From: Wuchereria bancrofti
Taxonomy: Eukaryota; Nematoda; Chromadorea; Rhabditida; Onchocercidae
Assembly: GCA_005281725.1 (NCBI GenBank)
Contig: SSBO01000003.1
Location: forward strand, 6,324,495-6,388,494
DNA length: 64,000 bases
Direction: 5' to 3'
Part shown: positions 36,054 to 53,901 of the stretch, piece by piece
Layout of the letters: the number at the start of each line of letters is the position of its first letter
How positions within the stretch are numbered: position 1 is the stretch's first letter
Program-made: the position numbers and the translations under genes
The notes under the pieces: generated by a model
The model's input: the letters and a program-made list of their open reading frames with translations, nothing else
What the model was told of the DNA's origin: nothing
The model's database searches: none

Positions 36054-39015
36054 CTCTTATCCTCTGCTCCGTTTTAACAACGTATCCGTCCGTCTCGCTG
36101 CAACCGGGCAACATCGCTGTCGTCATCAGCCGGTTCTGTCGCTACTTACTGCCCGTTCCTTCCGTACCTTACATTGATGATTAACGCTATCCTTTCCTCC
36201 CTATGTCCGTTTCATACCTACTGCAATGCATGAGAATAGAGGTAAGTATGAGAGTCCGGCCCGGCTTGGCTCCTGTCATTATCACCCGCTTACTACCCGA
36301 TCTCATTTCCCTTCTCTCTCGTCCTGTGTTGTTGTTGTTGTTGCCGTTGCTGTCAAGTCAGTCACCCTTTATCCCTCAAATGGCACTCCTTCGGTTCTTC
36401 CCTTTTCCTGATCCGAAGTTCTTGTCACTATTTTCTTAATTATCACTTTCTTCTCAGAAAATCGTAAGGAACAATCAAAGCAGTCCGCTAGTAATCAAGC
36501 AAGCACCCAAAGATAATTATTCGGGTTAATCGTAATTTAAATAAGTAAGTAATAACCTATATGGAAAGGGTAATGATTCATGAGACATTCCCACTGACAC
36601 ATCTTTTGTCTAAAAGATCAACCGGACCAGCAAATATTTCATTCGCTAACATCCTCTCCCATCTGCCAGTTCTCGAGAACATAGAAGTTTTCTGTAGGGC
36701 ATTCCAGCAAACCTCGGATGGCAATAAGTACCAAAAAAACTTAATAAATTGTATTACCCTTCCTTCCTATGTAAATAGCATCTTCAAGTTGTTCATAGAA
36801 ATTCAGCATCATGAAACATCGATCACCTCTTCCTTGTGGTAGATGAGGTATCATTATTATTCTTTTCACTTCTGTAACTCCCACACCTTTTCTTATTCTT
36901 ATAACTCCTACATCGCTTATGTCATTTTGATGTTTTCTCTATTTTGGTGCGTTGTGAAGTTCGGCTAAATAATGACCCTTGACCCTTCCGGATCTCTCTC
37001 ACTTACTTACAATCCTATTCACTCTGCATTACAGTTGCATCTGTTACATCGTTTGAAACTTGCAAAGATGCTGTTCTTCGTTCCAAAAATTTGATTTCTC
37101 GTTTCAGTATTGTTTATTCTTTCATATACAATAAATGAATAGAAGTTAGGAAAAGATGACAGAGTGAAATCTGGTGAGGTAATACTTTGCTTAATTTGGA
37201 CTCATGATGTCTGATCTCATTTTATTCTCTTTTTTGCTATTCATTTTATTTCAATTCAGTTATAAATGATAGTATCATTTTTCTTTATAGTGTGTACGTC
37301 GCTTATTTAAATTTCCTTATTCATGTTAATTCCAACATAATTGAACTTATTTGGGAATGACTTCTAATGGAATAAATTTTGTTTTTTTACCTAATTTAAT
37401 TCATTTTCAAAGCGACGTTTCATCATGTGTTGATTCTCCAGATCCACTACACATATAAGAATCCAGGCCACTTCTGCTGTTCTTAGCTTCTTGCTTATAC
37501 TTTTTTTGCGGGGTTTCTTTTAGTTGAAGCTTGGTGATTAATTTCATTTCCTGTCCTTACTCCAATATAAATCAATGGAATGCTGTTTAAGAAAGCAAGT
37601 CGTTGAAAGATTAAGCTTGAATCGAACATTATTCAGCAGCAAATTTGAGAGCAGAATGAATTGCCGTGTGATGCATGTCATTGTTTGTAACTGTTGCCAC
37701 AAATGCCACGAGCAAAGAAATCTTTTATCTTGTAACATGAGCTCGTCACTTCACTTCCCCATCGGTTCTCTCAATACAACAGTTTCAGTGTCGGTAATTG
37801 TAGGTACTATATAAAAAATGAAGTGATGCTAATCGTTATATTTCCCTGTAATTAAAATTTTTCTCTCTCTATAACTCAATCTAAAAAATTGTATATTATA
37901 TGTTGGAGTTTAAATGATTCAAGAAATTCCTGTAAAAAATGTTTAATTCCTAGCTATTTCTCACTTTTCTTCCTGTTCTCTGCTATCTAGGATTCATAAC
38001 TGCATTTATATGAGTGGTATGATGAGCAATGGTTTAATTAATTTCACTTCTGTGTTCATGGTAGCACTCATACTGATTATGGTTTGGCTCGCATCATTCG
38101 TAATCACCCTAGTCAGATCATTACTAGGTTTGAAGTACCCATGGAATTCCATAAAAAAGAAATGTGTTATATGACATTAATTAGAGCAGAGGTGTCCAGA
38201 AAAGAAAAATGTTGAGAACTTCGCAGTTGCGGACTACTTGTTTTATTATTTTCTACTTATGAACAGTAACATGTACAAAAATCCAACTATTAAAATTTCA
38301 AAAGTCTGCTCTTAACATATATGAGAACTTCCCTTCACTGTGCTAAGTGGAACTGAACCAAGAGTCACATAATGATACTACGCGTTTGATTTGATGCCAT
38401 AATTTCCACACATATACATTCATTTATTTGTAGTTCGAGAATTTCACGTAAACCTACAATTTCGTCGATGAATGAATCGTATAAGGGCGAGATTTCACAA
38501 GTTATAGGATTTTGACGAGATTGGTTTTGATGCATTTTCAACAAAAAGACGCTTCCTTACTTTCGAGTAAATTCTGCATAATTATCGCTCATTAGATGCT
38601 TTTTTAGGTCTTATACTGATGATACCTTTTTATCCCACTCTAACCCTCTTTTTTCATCCTCACATTTATCCCTCAGCTTCTAGTCCACTATACGAATATC
38701 CGAAGTTTCGCATCATTTCTTTCCGTACCATCTTTGTTATATCAAAACTATCTAAATATGCTCTATCTCTTTGTTTTTTATTTACTCAGTTTTCGTAAGT
38801 AAATTGAGTCAGTCGGATTGTGAAAATATGAAATGGTATTTAACGAGAAATGTTAGCTTGTCATGACCTCGAGAATCGGAGAATAGGATCATTCTTCATC
38901 GAAATATGATTAACTACCGAAAACGATATCATAATTTCGACTGAAAAGGGTGAAAAGGAATTGTCCAATTAAAACATCCCATTACAGTACTAATTCGTTG
39001 TCGCGCATATTACCA

Positions 39016-41717
39016 ATGCCTTCACCATGTTATTTGAACCCTCCGGGTGAACCATCGTTCAACGAGATCCTTATCACTACCGTTCGCGAATATCCTGCTT
39101 TGTACAGCAATCAGCGTAGGACTTTCGAGAATATCGACCGGAGCAAAGTTTGGGAAGAAGTTGCGGCTAAAATAGGGCGTGGCGTGACAGGTTGTATTGA
39201 GTTATCTTAAGATTTTCATTGCAATTCAGTAAAGGTTTATTAAGACTGTCCTGCCATTTAATGTTTTGCTATGACTTCACAGTATTAGACTTAATCCAGT
39301 TTGTCTGACTTGTCATATTATCCGCTTTGAATAGGCTACTGACATTTGTAACGGCCTTGAATGTTTGTCAGTAGACTTCGTTTCGAGTTTAGATAAGAGC
39401 ATTAAACATTTCAGTGAAACACTCATTATTTATCGGCACTACCTAGCTATTGCAATCAAGACATAGCGGCGAGTTGTATGTAACAGTTCTTCCTCTTAGA
39501 TAAGAAAATTTATTTGAATTTGAGAACCATTTACGCATGGAAATGGAAATGATAGTATGCTATATCATCATTTACAGGAGAATTCGCCAAGAAGCGCTGG
39601 TTACAACTCCGTGATCGTTATCGTAAAGAACTGAAAATATCGATTGCTCAGAATTTTAGTCAACCTCAAAAATGGAGCCATTTTCCACTGCTGAATTGGC
39701 TCGATCCATATCTTCAAGGAGCAATGTATATATTTTTTTTTGCATTTTACTTTTATTGCTTATTTTCGTTATTAATCAGTGTCATTTACCTATAGATGAA
39801 GAATATTTTTGTTACATTTCAGTGTGCTCTATTACACGTTCATTTAGAAAGTTTTTTTACTATCCAAAAAGACAAATAGAGTCAGGAGAAAAGATTTATA
39901 TATTTTTTAGCATAAAATTTTTAGGGATTTTTTTATATGGTTGAAAACCCTATTATAGACCAATTACACCGAACAGTTCAGCTCCCTGTTACACTCTTGA
40001 TAATGTTAGTACTACTGGTAACAGTGATGCATTTTACGAAAATTTTGCTGTCAAGTTGTCGTCTGCAGAATTATCAGCTGGTGGTATGCACATCATTAAT
40101 TTCATTCTTTTTAGTTATGGAAGTTTATCTTGTTGATTCAAATCTAGAAATAAGTCGCTAAGAAGAGACAGTTCTTTCATGGTTTTATTTAAGAGTAAAA
40201 GAACGCTAAAAGCTCGTGTTAGAAGTAGTACTCTCAGTCGCCGCAGTTTTATATTTGCAAAATTTGAATGATACATGTTCCTTTGTTCTTCTAAGTCTTC
40301 ATAATTTATAGCAAGTGAAAGCGCATTATCGGAATGTTTTGATGATTTAAAACCGGTGATGTCAACTCTTCAATCAGTACTTGCTGTTGCTGAGGCTACT
40401 GCAAATTTGAAAAAGGAAGCTGCGGCTGTAGCTGGAAAGAAAAAAGAATTGTCGATAACACTGGAAAGTATGTCATAAAATCATTTGAAAAGATACTGAT
40501 CCTATATGTTATGAGTCTGGCCATAAAATGCTGCTACATAGCCAAAGTGATTTTAATTTTATGGATACTGGAAGGGACATTTTAAGATTTTCAAATTTAA
40601 CGAAAAAGTATTATATCACAGTTCATTAAAATTGAAGATAATGTTTTATTTGGTGGATTTATCCATTCGATTGTTGTTTTTCAGACGGTTTTGAAACCGA
40701 TGGAGACAGCGATATGAACTGTTCAGATATTAGTGCATGTAATGGTAAAATATCGAAGGAACCATGTGGAAGTCCATCACCTTCATCTCCTCAAGCTTCA
40801 GTTGCCTCAGTGCAGGATGATGGTAATTTAAAAAGTGTTCGGATGCCCAGTGGTTGTTCGACACCATCTCAAGAATTGCAACCATTACATGATGGGCCAT
40901 CTCGTTTGTCAGCATTTGATGGGCCCAATGTAGCCTCATCGCCGTGCACTTCTGAAGCAGGCCTTGAAACGGAAGAGATATTACATATGCATGGTCCTCC
41001 TTGTCCTATGAAATCTCAGAAATATCACGATGTAGCTAACGCTATATCTTCTTCAACAGTCATTATCCCACAACACCAGAGCTCATCTACAAATGCCCCA
41101 GCCATAGCTTTAGCCAGGACGGGTAATCCGGTTACTTTTAAATCATTGATATCACATCCCACTCGAAATTCGCCGTACCGACTACCTGTTTATTCAAGTG
41201 TTAGATTTCGGGCACGGAATATGAAGAAGCAACAGCAGATGAATTTAGCGAAATCATTCCAACAAGTAAATTCAATCAATAGCACTAGTATCACGGATGC
41301 GGACTGGATTAATGATGAAGAAATGCTTTTTGCTCGTTTTGTTGGTTTACGATTGAAAAAAATGAATTCACACTGTAGAAGCATGGTATGTTTCATTGAA
41401 TTACCCTTTATTCATATTTCATATTAATCATATTCATATTAATCTTTATTCATATTATATTCATCCACAAACCAATTGCAAGTAGCGATCTGTCTTACTC
41501 AGAAAATGACTGATGCATAACTATGAATTTAACATGAAAATATCCGCACTAAGATATGTTCCTTATCCTGAATAATTCTTTTGTTCTTCTAATAAAACTT
41601 AGCTAACGCAAGATTTTTCATAGAGTCCTTATTTTACGTGATTTCTTTTTGCAGGCGCGAATGAAAATTATGCAAATATTGGATAGCTATGAAGAGGGGA
41701 TGATAGATGATGAATAG
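39016..41717 (+). CDS. MADF-BESS domain transcription factor
   Basis: Six exons close in one frame of about 455 aa: 39016-39190, 39578-39725, 39959-40083, 40312-40467, 40685-41385, 41655-41717. The first ATG after a trans-splice-like acceptor (ATTACAG, 38987) is used; an upstream in-frame ATG at 38950 precedes that acceptor. Residues about 16-95 form a MADF (Myb/SANT-like) domain: FNEILITTVREYPALYS, VWEEVAAKIG, FAKKRWLQLRDRYRKEL, FPLLNWLDPYL. The middle is Ser/Pro-rich and disordered, with a short Ala/Lys helix (ANLKKEAAAVAGKKKEL). The last two exons give DEEMLFARFVGLRLKKMN and ARMKIMQILDSYEE, which resembles a BESS motif. MADF-BESS proteins such as Drosophila Adf-1 bind DNA through MADF and contact partners through BESS. 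The target genes are unknown. An AATAAA lies only 7 bases after the stop (41724-41729). Confidence 0.85.
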
Positions 41718-43118
41718 AAATTAAATAAAAAGGCGGTTGTAATTGCCTGTTCCATATGTACCCTGTTCTCACGTCAGCCATTTCTTTCTTTTCGCCTCTT
41801 TTTTCTCACACCTGTTCTAATTAATCATCTGTTTAGGTGTTCAAGTTTCCCAATTACTAGAATACATATAGTGTAGAACTGAAACATATTAATCAACCGC
41901 TTTTTAAATGATCTAAAATGTACTGTGTTTAGTTTTTATGAAGGTGACTTAAATAGAGAATATAAAATTTGTTGTCGCAGTATTTTTGAAAATTTTAATT
42001 CTAATATTGAATTTTGAACTATTATTGATAATGACGTATTTGAATGGAATGGAAGCCTATAAGTATACATACTTCTCGCCTGTATCATCTGTTTTAATCA
42101 CTGCAGTTTTTGAACACATCAGCGAAACACTAAATGGTATAGTGGACTTGAAATCTCATAGTCCGGATTAGATTCTTTTTCGGGTAAAATATAACTTGTG
42201 TTTTAGCCATCTTTGTTTTGTATTTCTACACATGTTATTTCATCTGGAGAAGTTTCGGAAGAGAAACATTTGATGGTATTTAGTTCAGTCTAAGAAATAT
42301 CATTTTCCTTCAAACAGGAGTGCATTTGCTTGAAGTCTTTCTTTTTGATTCATTTTCCTGCCAGTGGAAAATGGTTATGTGTATATATGTGTTGCTGTGC
42401 GTTCGTACTTTTGTTTTCAATTTATTGTTTTTTCCAAAATTTAGTTGCTCTTACATTTTTTATATTTAAAATGGCATTTAGATGCATTTTTGAATGTTTC
42501 GAAATCTCCAAAATTCTAGAAGCGAAAAATGAAAATAATTTCGGTCTGTTTTTTAAAAATCCTCAACTCACTGTGTAAATTCAGGCAATCTGTTTAATAT
42601 GGAAAGCTCCCGAAGATCAATATTTTTTGGAAGGTGATGGGCTGGTATGATGTTACTTTCATTCAGTTATGTTATTTATATGTTCTACTGTAAATATTCC
42701 CTGCTATCTTTTCTTCAGTTTTTCATGATTTTCCAGAATGTTTTGTTGGCAAGGAATTTAATGAAAAATGAATATATTTGCAATATTGCTCACAACCTTT
42801 GGTTAACGAATTGTAGTGAACTTTTGTCTCGCTGACAATAGATTAATATATTGCTCAACACTGTGTACTTTACTGGACGAGGCAGTAATAGAGAGGACAA
42901 AATAAGAATAAGAATGAAGAGATGCTCCAAAATAAGAGATAAGAAACTTGGAATGGTCCATGCTCAGTTACCTTTATGCAGAAACAATAGAAGATCCTCT
43001 CCTATTCCACTTTAATGGTACAAGAACTTACGAACGAATTAATAGTATTCATATATTTGATCAGCTAATATGCTTTCTCTATTACTGACCTTAATTTTAG
43101 ATTTTAAAATAGGTTACT

Positions 43119-43936
43119 TTTGCAAAAAGGAATAAGTCTTGAAGGCTGCATTTAACATTTTTCTGCAAGGATATGGAAAAGCTAACTTCATTTTTTGTTT
43201 AAATTTAAGTCATTGAGGAACTAGCTGCTACTAAGAAATTAACTGCATTGGTAAGGTGAGGATATTTCTATGACTTATGCGAATTTGACAGACAAAAGTG
43301 AATTATTTTTGTTGAAAACTTGGATGATATGACTGTTGTGATAATTTTTGATCGTAATTCTCTATTTTCATGATAACCATAAACAGAGAAAATGGAAACG
43401 TGATCGGGTGGTGATTTAAATAATAGAAACAGAAATTGGTGCTCGCCATTCGGACTTGTTTCGCCGAAGGAAGTGTAAAAAACGCTCAAATTTTGTAGTA
43501 ATGCGGTAAAAGCAATAAATAACTGTGTAGCAGCTATTTCAGAGCTTTCTGAAATCAATTGATTTAATGTAAGCTTGATCAAAATAAAGTAATACATGAA
43601 AACACTGATTAGTATGAAGTGTAGTAACTTGAGCTGACTGTAGAAATGTGGCAGTACAGTGGGATGGGGATTGAAACAAATTTTGATTAGCTAGTCATTA
43701 TTGCAAAAACTGAAAGAAGTAATCAAAATTGATCAAATAACTTCGTATCGATTGAAGAGTAAATTAGAGAAGAGAAGGAAAAAATCTGCAAAGAAAACAG
43801 TGGAGTTGGTTTTGGTTGAGAAAGCTCGTATTAAATTAAATTTCAGTTATCAGATATGCTTGATGGTTTTTGTTTCCTTTTTCTTTTTTTTTTGCAAAAA
43901 GAAATAAACATTGAAGGCTACATTTAATCTTTTTCT
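43119..43936 (+). repeat. Pair of diverged 46-base direct repeats
   Basis: 43119-43164 and 43891-43936 both begin TTTGCAAAAAG and share a TTGAAGGCT core and a CATTTAA block. By eye about 38 of 46 positions match. They lie 770 bases apart in the MADF-MCM2 interval. Confidence 0.5.
43701..43907 (+). other. Lysine-rich open frame, possible exon
   Basis: Open for 68 codons, without ATG at the start used here. It reads QKLKEVIKIDQITSYRLKSK and then a Lys/Arg cluster (LEKRRKKSAKKTVE), which resembles coiled-coil or nuclear basic sequence. No domain is recognised and no clear flanking splice pair links it to another exon. Listed only as a candidate. Confidence 0.15.
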
Positions 43937-44104
43937 TATTGGCAAAATTGTTTACCGATTCATAAAGCTGTCACCGTCACGAGGTATGAGATATGAAGTG
44001 AACGTCGGCGTTGCTAACTTTGCTAATTGAATGAACTGAAATTCAAAATTTTCACGCGTTTTTTATAAGACTAGAAGTAGTGATAAAGATTTTTCAAAAT
44101 TTGC

Positions 44105-44350
44105 ATGTCTCATTTTTGGATTTCCTCCATCCTATTTATTTATTTATTTGTTCCCGACAGAGCTATTTTTGATAAAGGGAATGTACAAGAGGCGTTAAAA
44201 TTTTGTCTAGAAAGATCAGTCATACCACCTCCCCAACTTAGGAAATTTCTAAAACTTGGAGATATGAGAATTGAGGACATTTATAATGTATTGAGACAGA
44301 AGTTTCGGTTAGCAAAAGATACTGGGAGATTTTGCCAATTAATCAGATGA
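44105..44350 (+). CDS. Orphan small protein or terminal exon
   Basis: An ATG-initiated frame of 81 codons. The first 16 residues are hydrophobic (FWISSILFIYLFVP), and the rest reads as soluble helical protein (GNVQEALKFCLER, PPQLRKFLKL, EDIYNVLRQKFRLAKD). A CCCGACAG acceptor-like site at 44160 directly precedes AIFDKG, so the downstream part could instead be the last exon of a longer gene. I recognise no family. Amino-acid composition looks more protein-like than neighbouring chance frames, but no second exon is supported. Confidence 0.3.
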   Translation: MSHFWISSILFIYLFVPDRAIFDKGNVQEALKFCLERSVIPPPQLRKFLKLGDMRIEDIYNVLRQKFRLAKDTGRFCQLIR

Positions 44351-46926
44351 AAACGTCTATCTGAAAGCGAAGAAAAAATATTGGTAAACTTGCGATTTAT
44401 GAAACATCGTTCAAATTCTTTCTAATCATTCTGGTACAAGCGGAATTCATCTCTTGGTCAGCAGAAATAATACACAAAATATAGAATACAGCATGATTTT
44501 TGCTATCCTATCCTTGACCTCTCAAGAAGTAGTCAGAAAAAAGCTATCTTGCTATTTAGGCGGATAAAAGGATCGGATAAAAGACGAAATTTCAAAAGTC
44601 TTCCTGTGGATCAGAAGGTTCGTTAAGTGCTGTTCATTACTGAGCTAGGAAAATAAGACGGAATAAAAGTTGATAGTGATAATATATGAGATGAGAAAAT
44701 TTATTTAAAATTTCGTACAGCAGCTGGCTATTACAGTGATGACAAGTGTAAACGTATTACGCATGAACGGTATCGGAAACAACAGTAGACGGATTAAGAA
44801 TCAATGCTGTGTCAGAAACTGAAATTCTTGAGATTCATTTGCGACCATTCAGAAAATGGAAACAAACGAAAACTAACGGAAAAGCAGACAACATCTGCAA
44901 TTACTATCGTAGGATTTTTTTTCTACAATGTTTTATTTTCCTATGTTGTAGGAATCCCGAACAATGCGGCAGAATCCAGAAGGGACGAATCATGATTATT
45001 CGATGCCAGCGTTTTTTGTTTCCTTAGAACAAGTAACAACTGAATCTAAGATACTAATATTAACTAACTTTCAATGATAAAATTTAACTAATAAAAAAAA
45101 AACTAATCGACATTGCGTACGTATTTTCTACAGTGGTCAGTAATACTGTTTTGTGTAATAGTTTGCAGAGAATAAAACAGCGACTACCATTTGAAATATT
45201 TCTTCCTTTGTTGTAAAAAATTAATCATTTAAGTGGCAATCTATAGGACATATGTTTCAGACACATTTGATAGGAAGAATAAGTAAAGAGACATTTTATG
45301 GAAAGAAATCTTCACTGGAAAATACGGCACAATGAAGGAGGATAAAGGTCAACTGAGCTTTATCTATATTATCACTTTTTACTTTTTTTACCTCACTGTG
45401 AATTCATGTTACTTTCCCGAAATAAATTTCTGATAGGAAGATGGATCGAAATTCATTGAAAGCCTATTTTGTATGAAGCAATAACTGCATGGCTAGTATT
45501 TCAGTTATAATTGAGTTTCATAAGAAAAATGAGATTACTGAATCCAGTGATTCTTTATTATCGAATTCTTCTGGAAATAATTACCTTGACATCCTTTGGA
45601 GATAAACATAAAGCGCTTGGTAAATAACAGATTGTTTGGAATAACTTTCAATTTTAACATGTTTATTCAAATAAAAATTTGCTTTAGAATTTTTAACCAA
45701 TTCTACTGATGGAAAGATGGAATATTGTTAGGTATGTATTTGAAATAGTTATCTTCATACTATTTAACATGACAGTAATTGTTTTCCTCGGGTTTTCTAA
45801 AATTTTTGCGATTTCGAGACTGGTTGACGATGAATCAACCCAGTAAGCGACAATTCTCTGTGACACTCGAATGAAGACTTGCCGATGTACATGACATTCT
45901 TCCTAATTTTCACATACCAAGACGGTATAGTTTTAAAAACGTTTGTGGAAAATTAACAAATGTTCTGAGAATGAGGAGAAATTGATCCCCACAATCATAA
46001 ATGAAAGAATAGAATTTCGCTTCCCAGTTTTCTGCGGAATCCATGATCAAGCTTTAGTAATATTATAAGATTTACAGAAAGTCCCTCCGTATTTATGATG
46101 GAGGATTCAAGCACTACGTAATGAACAGAGTACTAAATAAATGAAGAGAAAGAATTTACTTTGACACTTTTGACATTTCCTAGAAAGCACCGCAATAAAT
46201 GTTGGGGCTTGAAAATGAAATGAAGAGTGAGTAACAAAAAGTTGAATATGAAATTTCATTTCGAAAATCTTACAAAGCTAAAAACAAAAATTGTATTTCA
46301 AATTGCCTACGGATATTCCTACATGAAGCATAGGTGGGGGAAAAAGCAGATTGACTCCACATTTACGCAGCTATGCTGTTCTCTGGACAACAGCTATTTA
46401 GAAAATATCGAAAGTTTATATTTTGTAACTTGAAAAATTAAGAAAACATGTATAATGTAGGAGATATTTACCTTTGTTTTGAGGACTACACTGGATTACA
46501 TGTGCACAGTGCTCATATAAATAGTCAACCCATGTCTGATAGTACGTAAAACTAATATGGACATTATAAAAGCATTCAGTCAATAGAAAAAAGTACGTCA
46601 CAAAATTACGAAATACCCAAGACACTTTAAAAAGAACTAATTCCTAAGCATAACTGCTTTCAATTTCAACTTACAACAACTTTTTAAAAATAGTCATATA
46701 CACATAAAATGAGTGTGAATACATTTAAGATTTAAAAAGCAAGATTTTCCTTGGAGAATAATTCACATTACGCAGAGACCTGAGAATGAAAATTTAATAA
46801 TACCAATAGCAGTTATGGCAACTGTAATCAAACATAATAGAATGGATAGAATAAATGATGCAAAGCAATATGTGTCTATAAGACAACGATAAATTGGTAT
46901 TAGTAAAACAACTTGTTACATATCAC

Positions 46927-52592
<5,666 letters not shown>

Positions 52593-53901
52593 TGTCACAA
52601 ATCAACTGATAGAACAACTACCTTAATTTTCCGAGAATCTGAAATGTTATCAAAGACATATGCAACTCCTTCACGTTACCCCTAATCTAAATCAAGCGAC
52701 CACCACCTCCCTCGCCTCACTTAATTTACAAAAAGAATGGAATTTAAAATTTGTAAATTTCGCGCATTCCATTCAGAACTCATTGGACTATTGGAGCTAT
52801 CTTGTTGAAGACTAATTGAATGAGACGCACTTGTCGTCAAGAATAGCGGTGATGACTTTGAATGTGTACTTGCAGTAATTGATATTTTGCGCTTGATGAG
52901 GAAATGCCCTCAACTTTCCAAATATTACTTACAAATTTTCTGTTTAAATAAAAGTAACGGAGGGTTAAATATGACGAAATATGCTCGTGGAAGCATTTTC
53001 GGCAGAGTAGCTCGCACACGTACGGACAATAAGGGATTGTGTTAAAGTTCTTTCATTATTAAAATTGTTTACTCTCTCTCTCTCCCTATTTCTTGAAAGA
53101 GCGTCATGATATCACCAACCGCGCAAGATGTTTCATTAAGGTCCTTCTGTCAAGCTGTTAAGAACATAGCTATCCCGACAAATAATCAGCAAGGAAGATG
53201 GGTTGATCTCGGTGAAGTAGGCAAACTTTTAAGCTCCTTCCATCAGTTGCGTCCTCAATTCTACTTCTTTCTTTTCCGTTCTGAGATATTTCTTCCGAAT
53301 CAATGGCTTCAATTTGCCACTTTTATTGCATCGTACTATTAATACTAGTTTGTCTCTGCGTTTCAATGTATGCATAGAGCAGTACTGAAGTGCATGCTAT
53401 AACTAACTGCATGCAGTACGCATGTGTATAGGTGTTCTAAATGCATGCAGTATGCACGTATGTAATCTATATTGGGTGAAATTAGAGTCAGAAGGCAGCA
53501 GCAGCATGATGAGATGCGATGAAATGCATAATAATACAGAGAGCGGTTACGTGATGTAATAATGACTGTATTTATTTCAAAATGGTTAGTTGTTGTGCGA
53601 GTGAGATTTGACGGTCCTAGCAGATATCGTTGTATGTCGTTGTTGTTGTTAGTGATCCATTATCCATCCATTAATTAATTCAGGTGTGCGTGTACGTACA
53701 TTTTCAATTAAAGAAGGGAAGAGTTTGGATGAGAAAAGAAATGCCTTCCTGAGAAATCAAAAGGACGTTGAAGGAGATTGTGAGGTCAAAGCTTACTTCC
53801 CATTTAGAGTTAAACATTTTAGAAATCATGAAATTTCGTTACTAATTCAATTCCGCTGCTAATTTAATTGCAAAAGCTTCCCTTCTAAATATGATAGCAT
53901 T
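52593..53901. other. Spacer between MSP gene and MCM2
   Basis: Holds the MCM2 leader and the MSP gene 3'UTR. A pyrimidine (CT)n tract lies at about 53070-53098 and a small tandem motif (GCATGCAGTAYGCAYGT) occurs twice at about 53406-53461. No gene seen; the plus-strand frame at 53106-53342 has no domain. Confidence 0.45.

Larger units (their letters stand above)
33584..38987. other. Gene-poor interval with assembly gap
   Basis: Between U6 and the MADF gene. Contains pyrimidine-rich low-complexity sequence at about 35640-36440 around the gap; no exon chain could be supported on either strand. Open frames at 33885-34244 (+) and 36203-36439 (+) have no recognisable domain. It could include distant 5' exons or enhancers of the flanking genes. 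Confidence 0.45.
41718..46926. other. Convergent interval between MADF and MCM2 genes
   Basis: 5.2 kb of AT-rich sequence holding the 3'UTRs of both neighbours, the orphan open frame at 44105-44350, a lysine-rich frame at 43701-43907 and a diverged repeat pair (43119-43164, 43891-43936). No exon chain with a known domain was found. Confidence 0.45.

Noticed and set aside
35642..36177. Several long open frames across the gap
   Set aside because: Their length comes from undetermined bases; the parts outside the gap are low-complexity.
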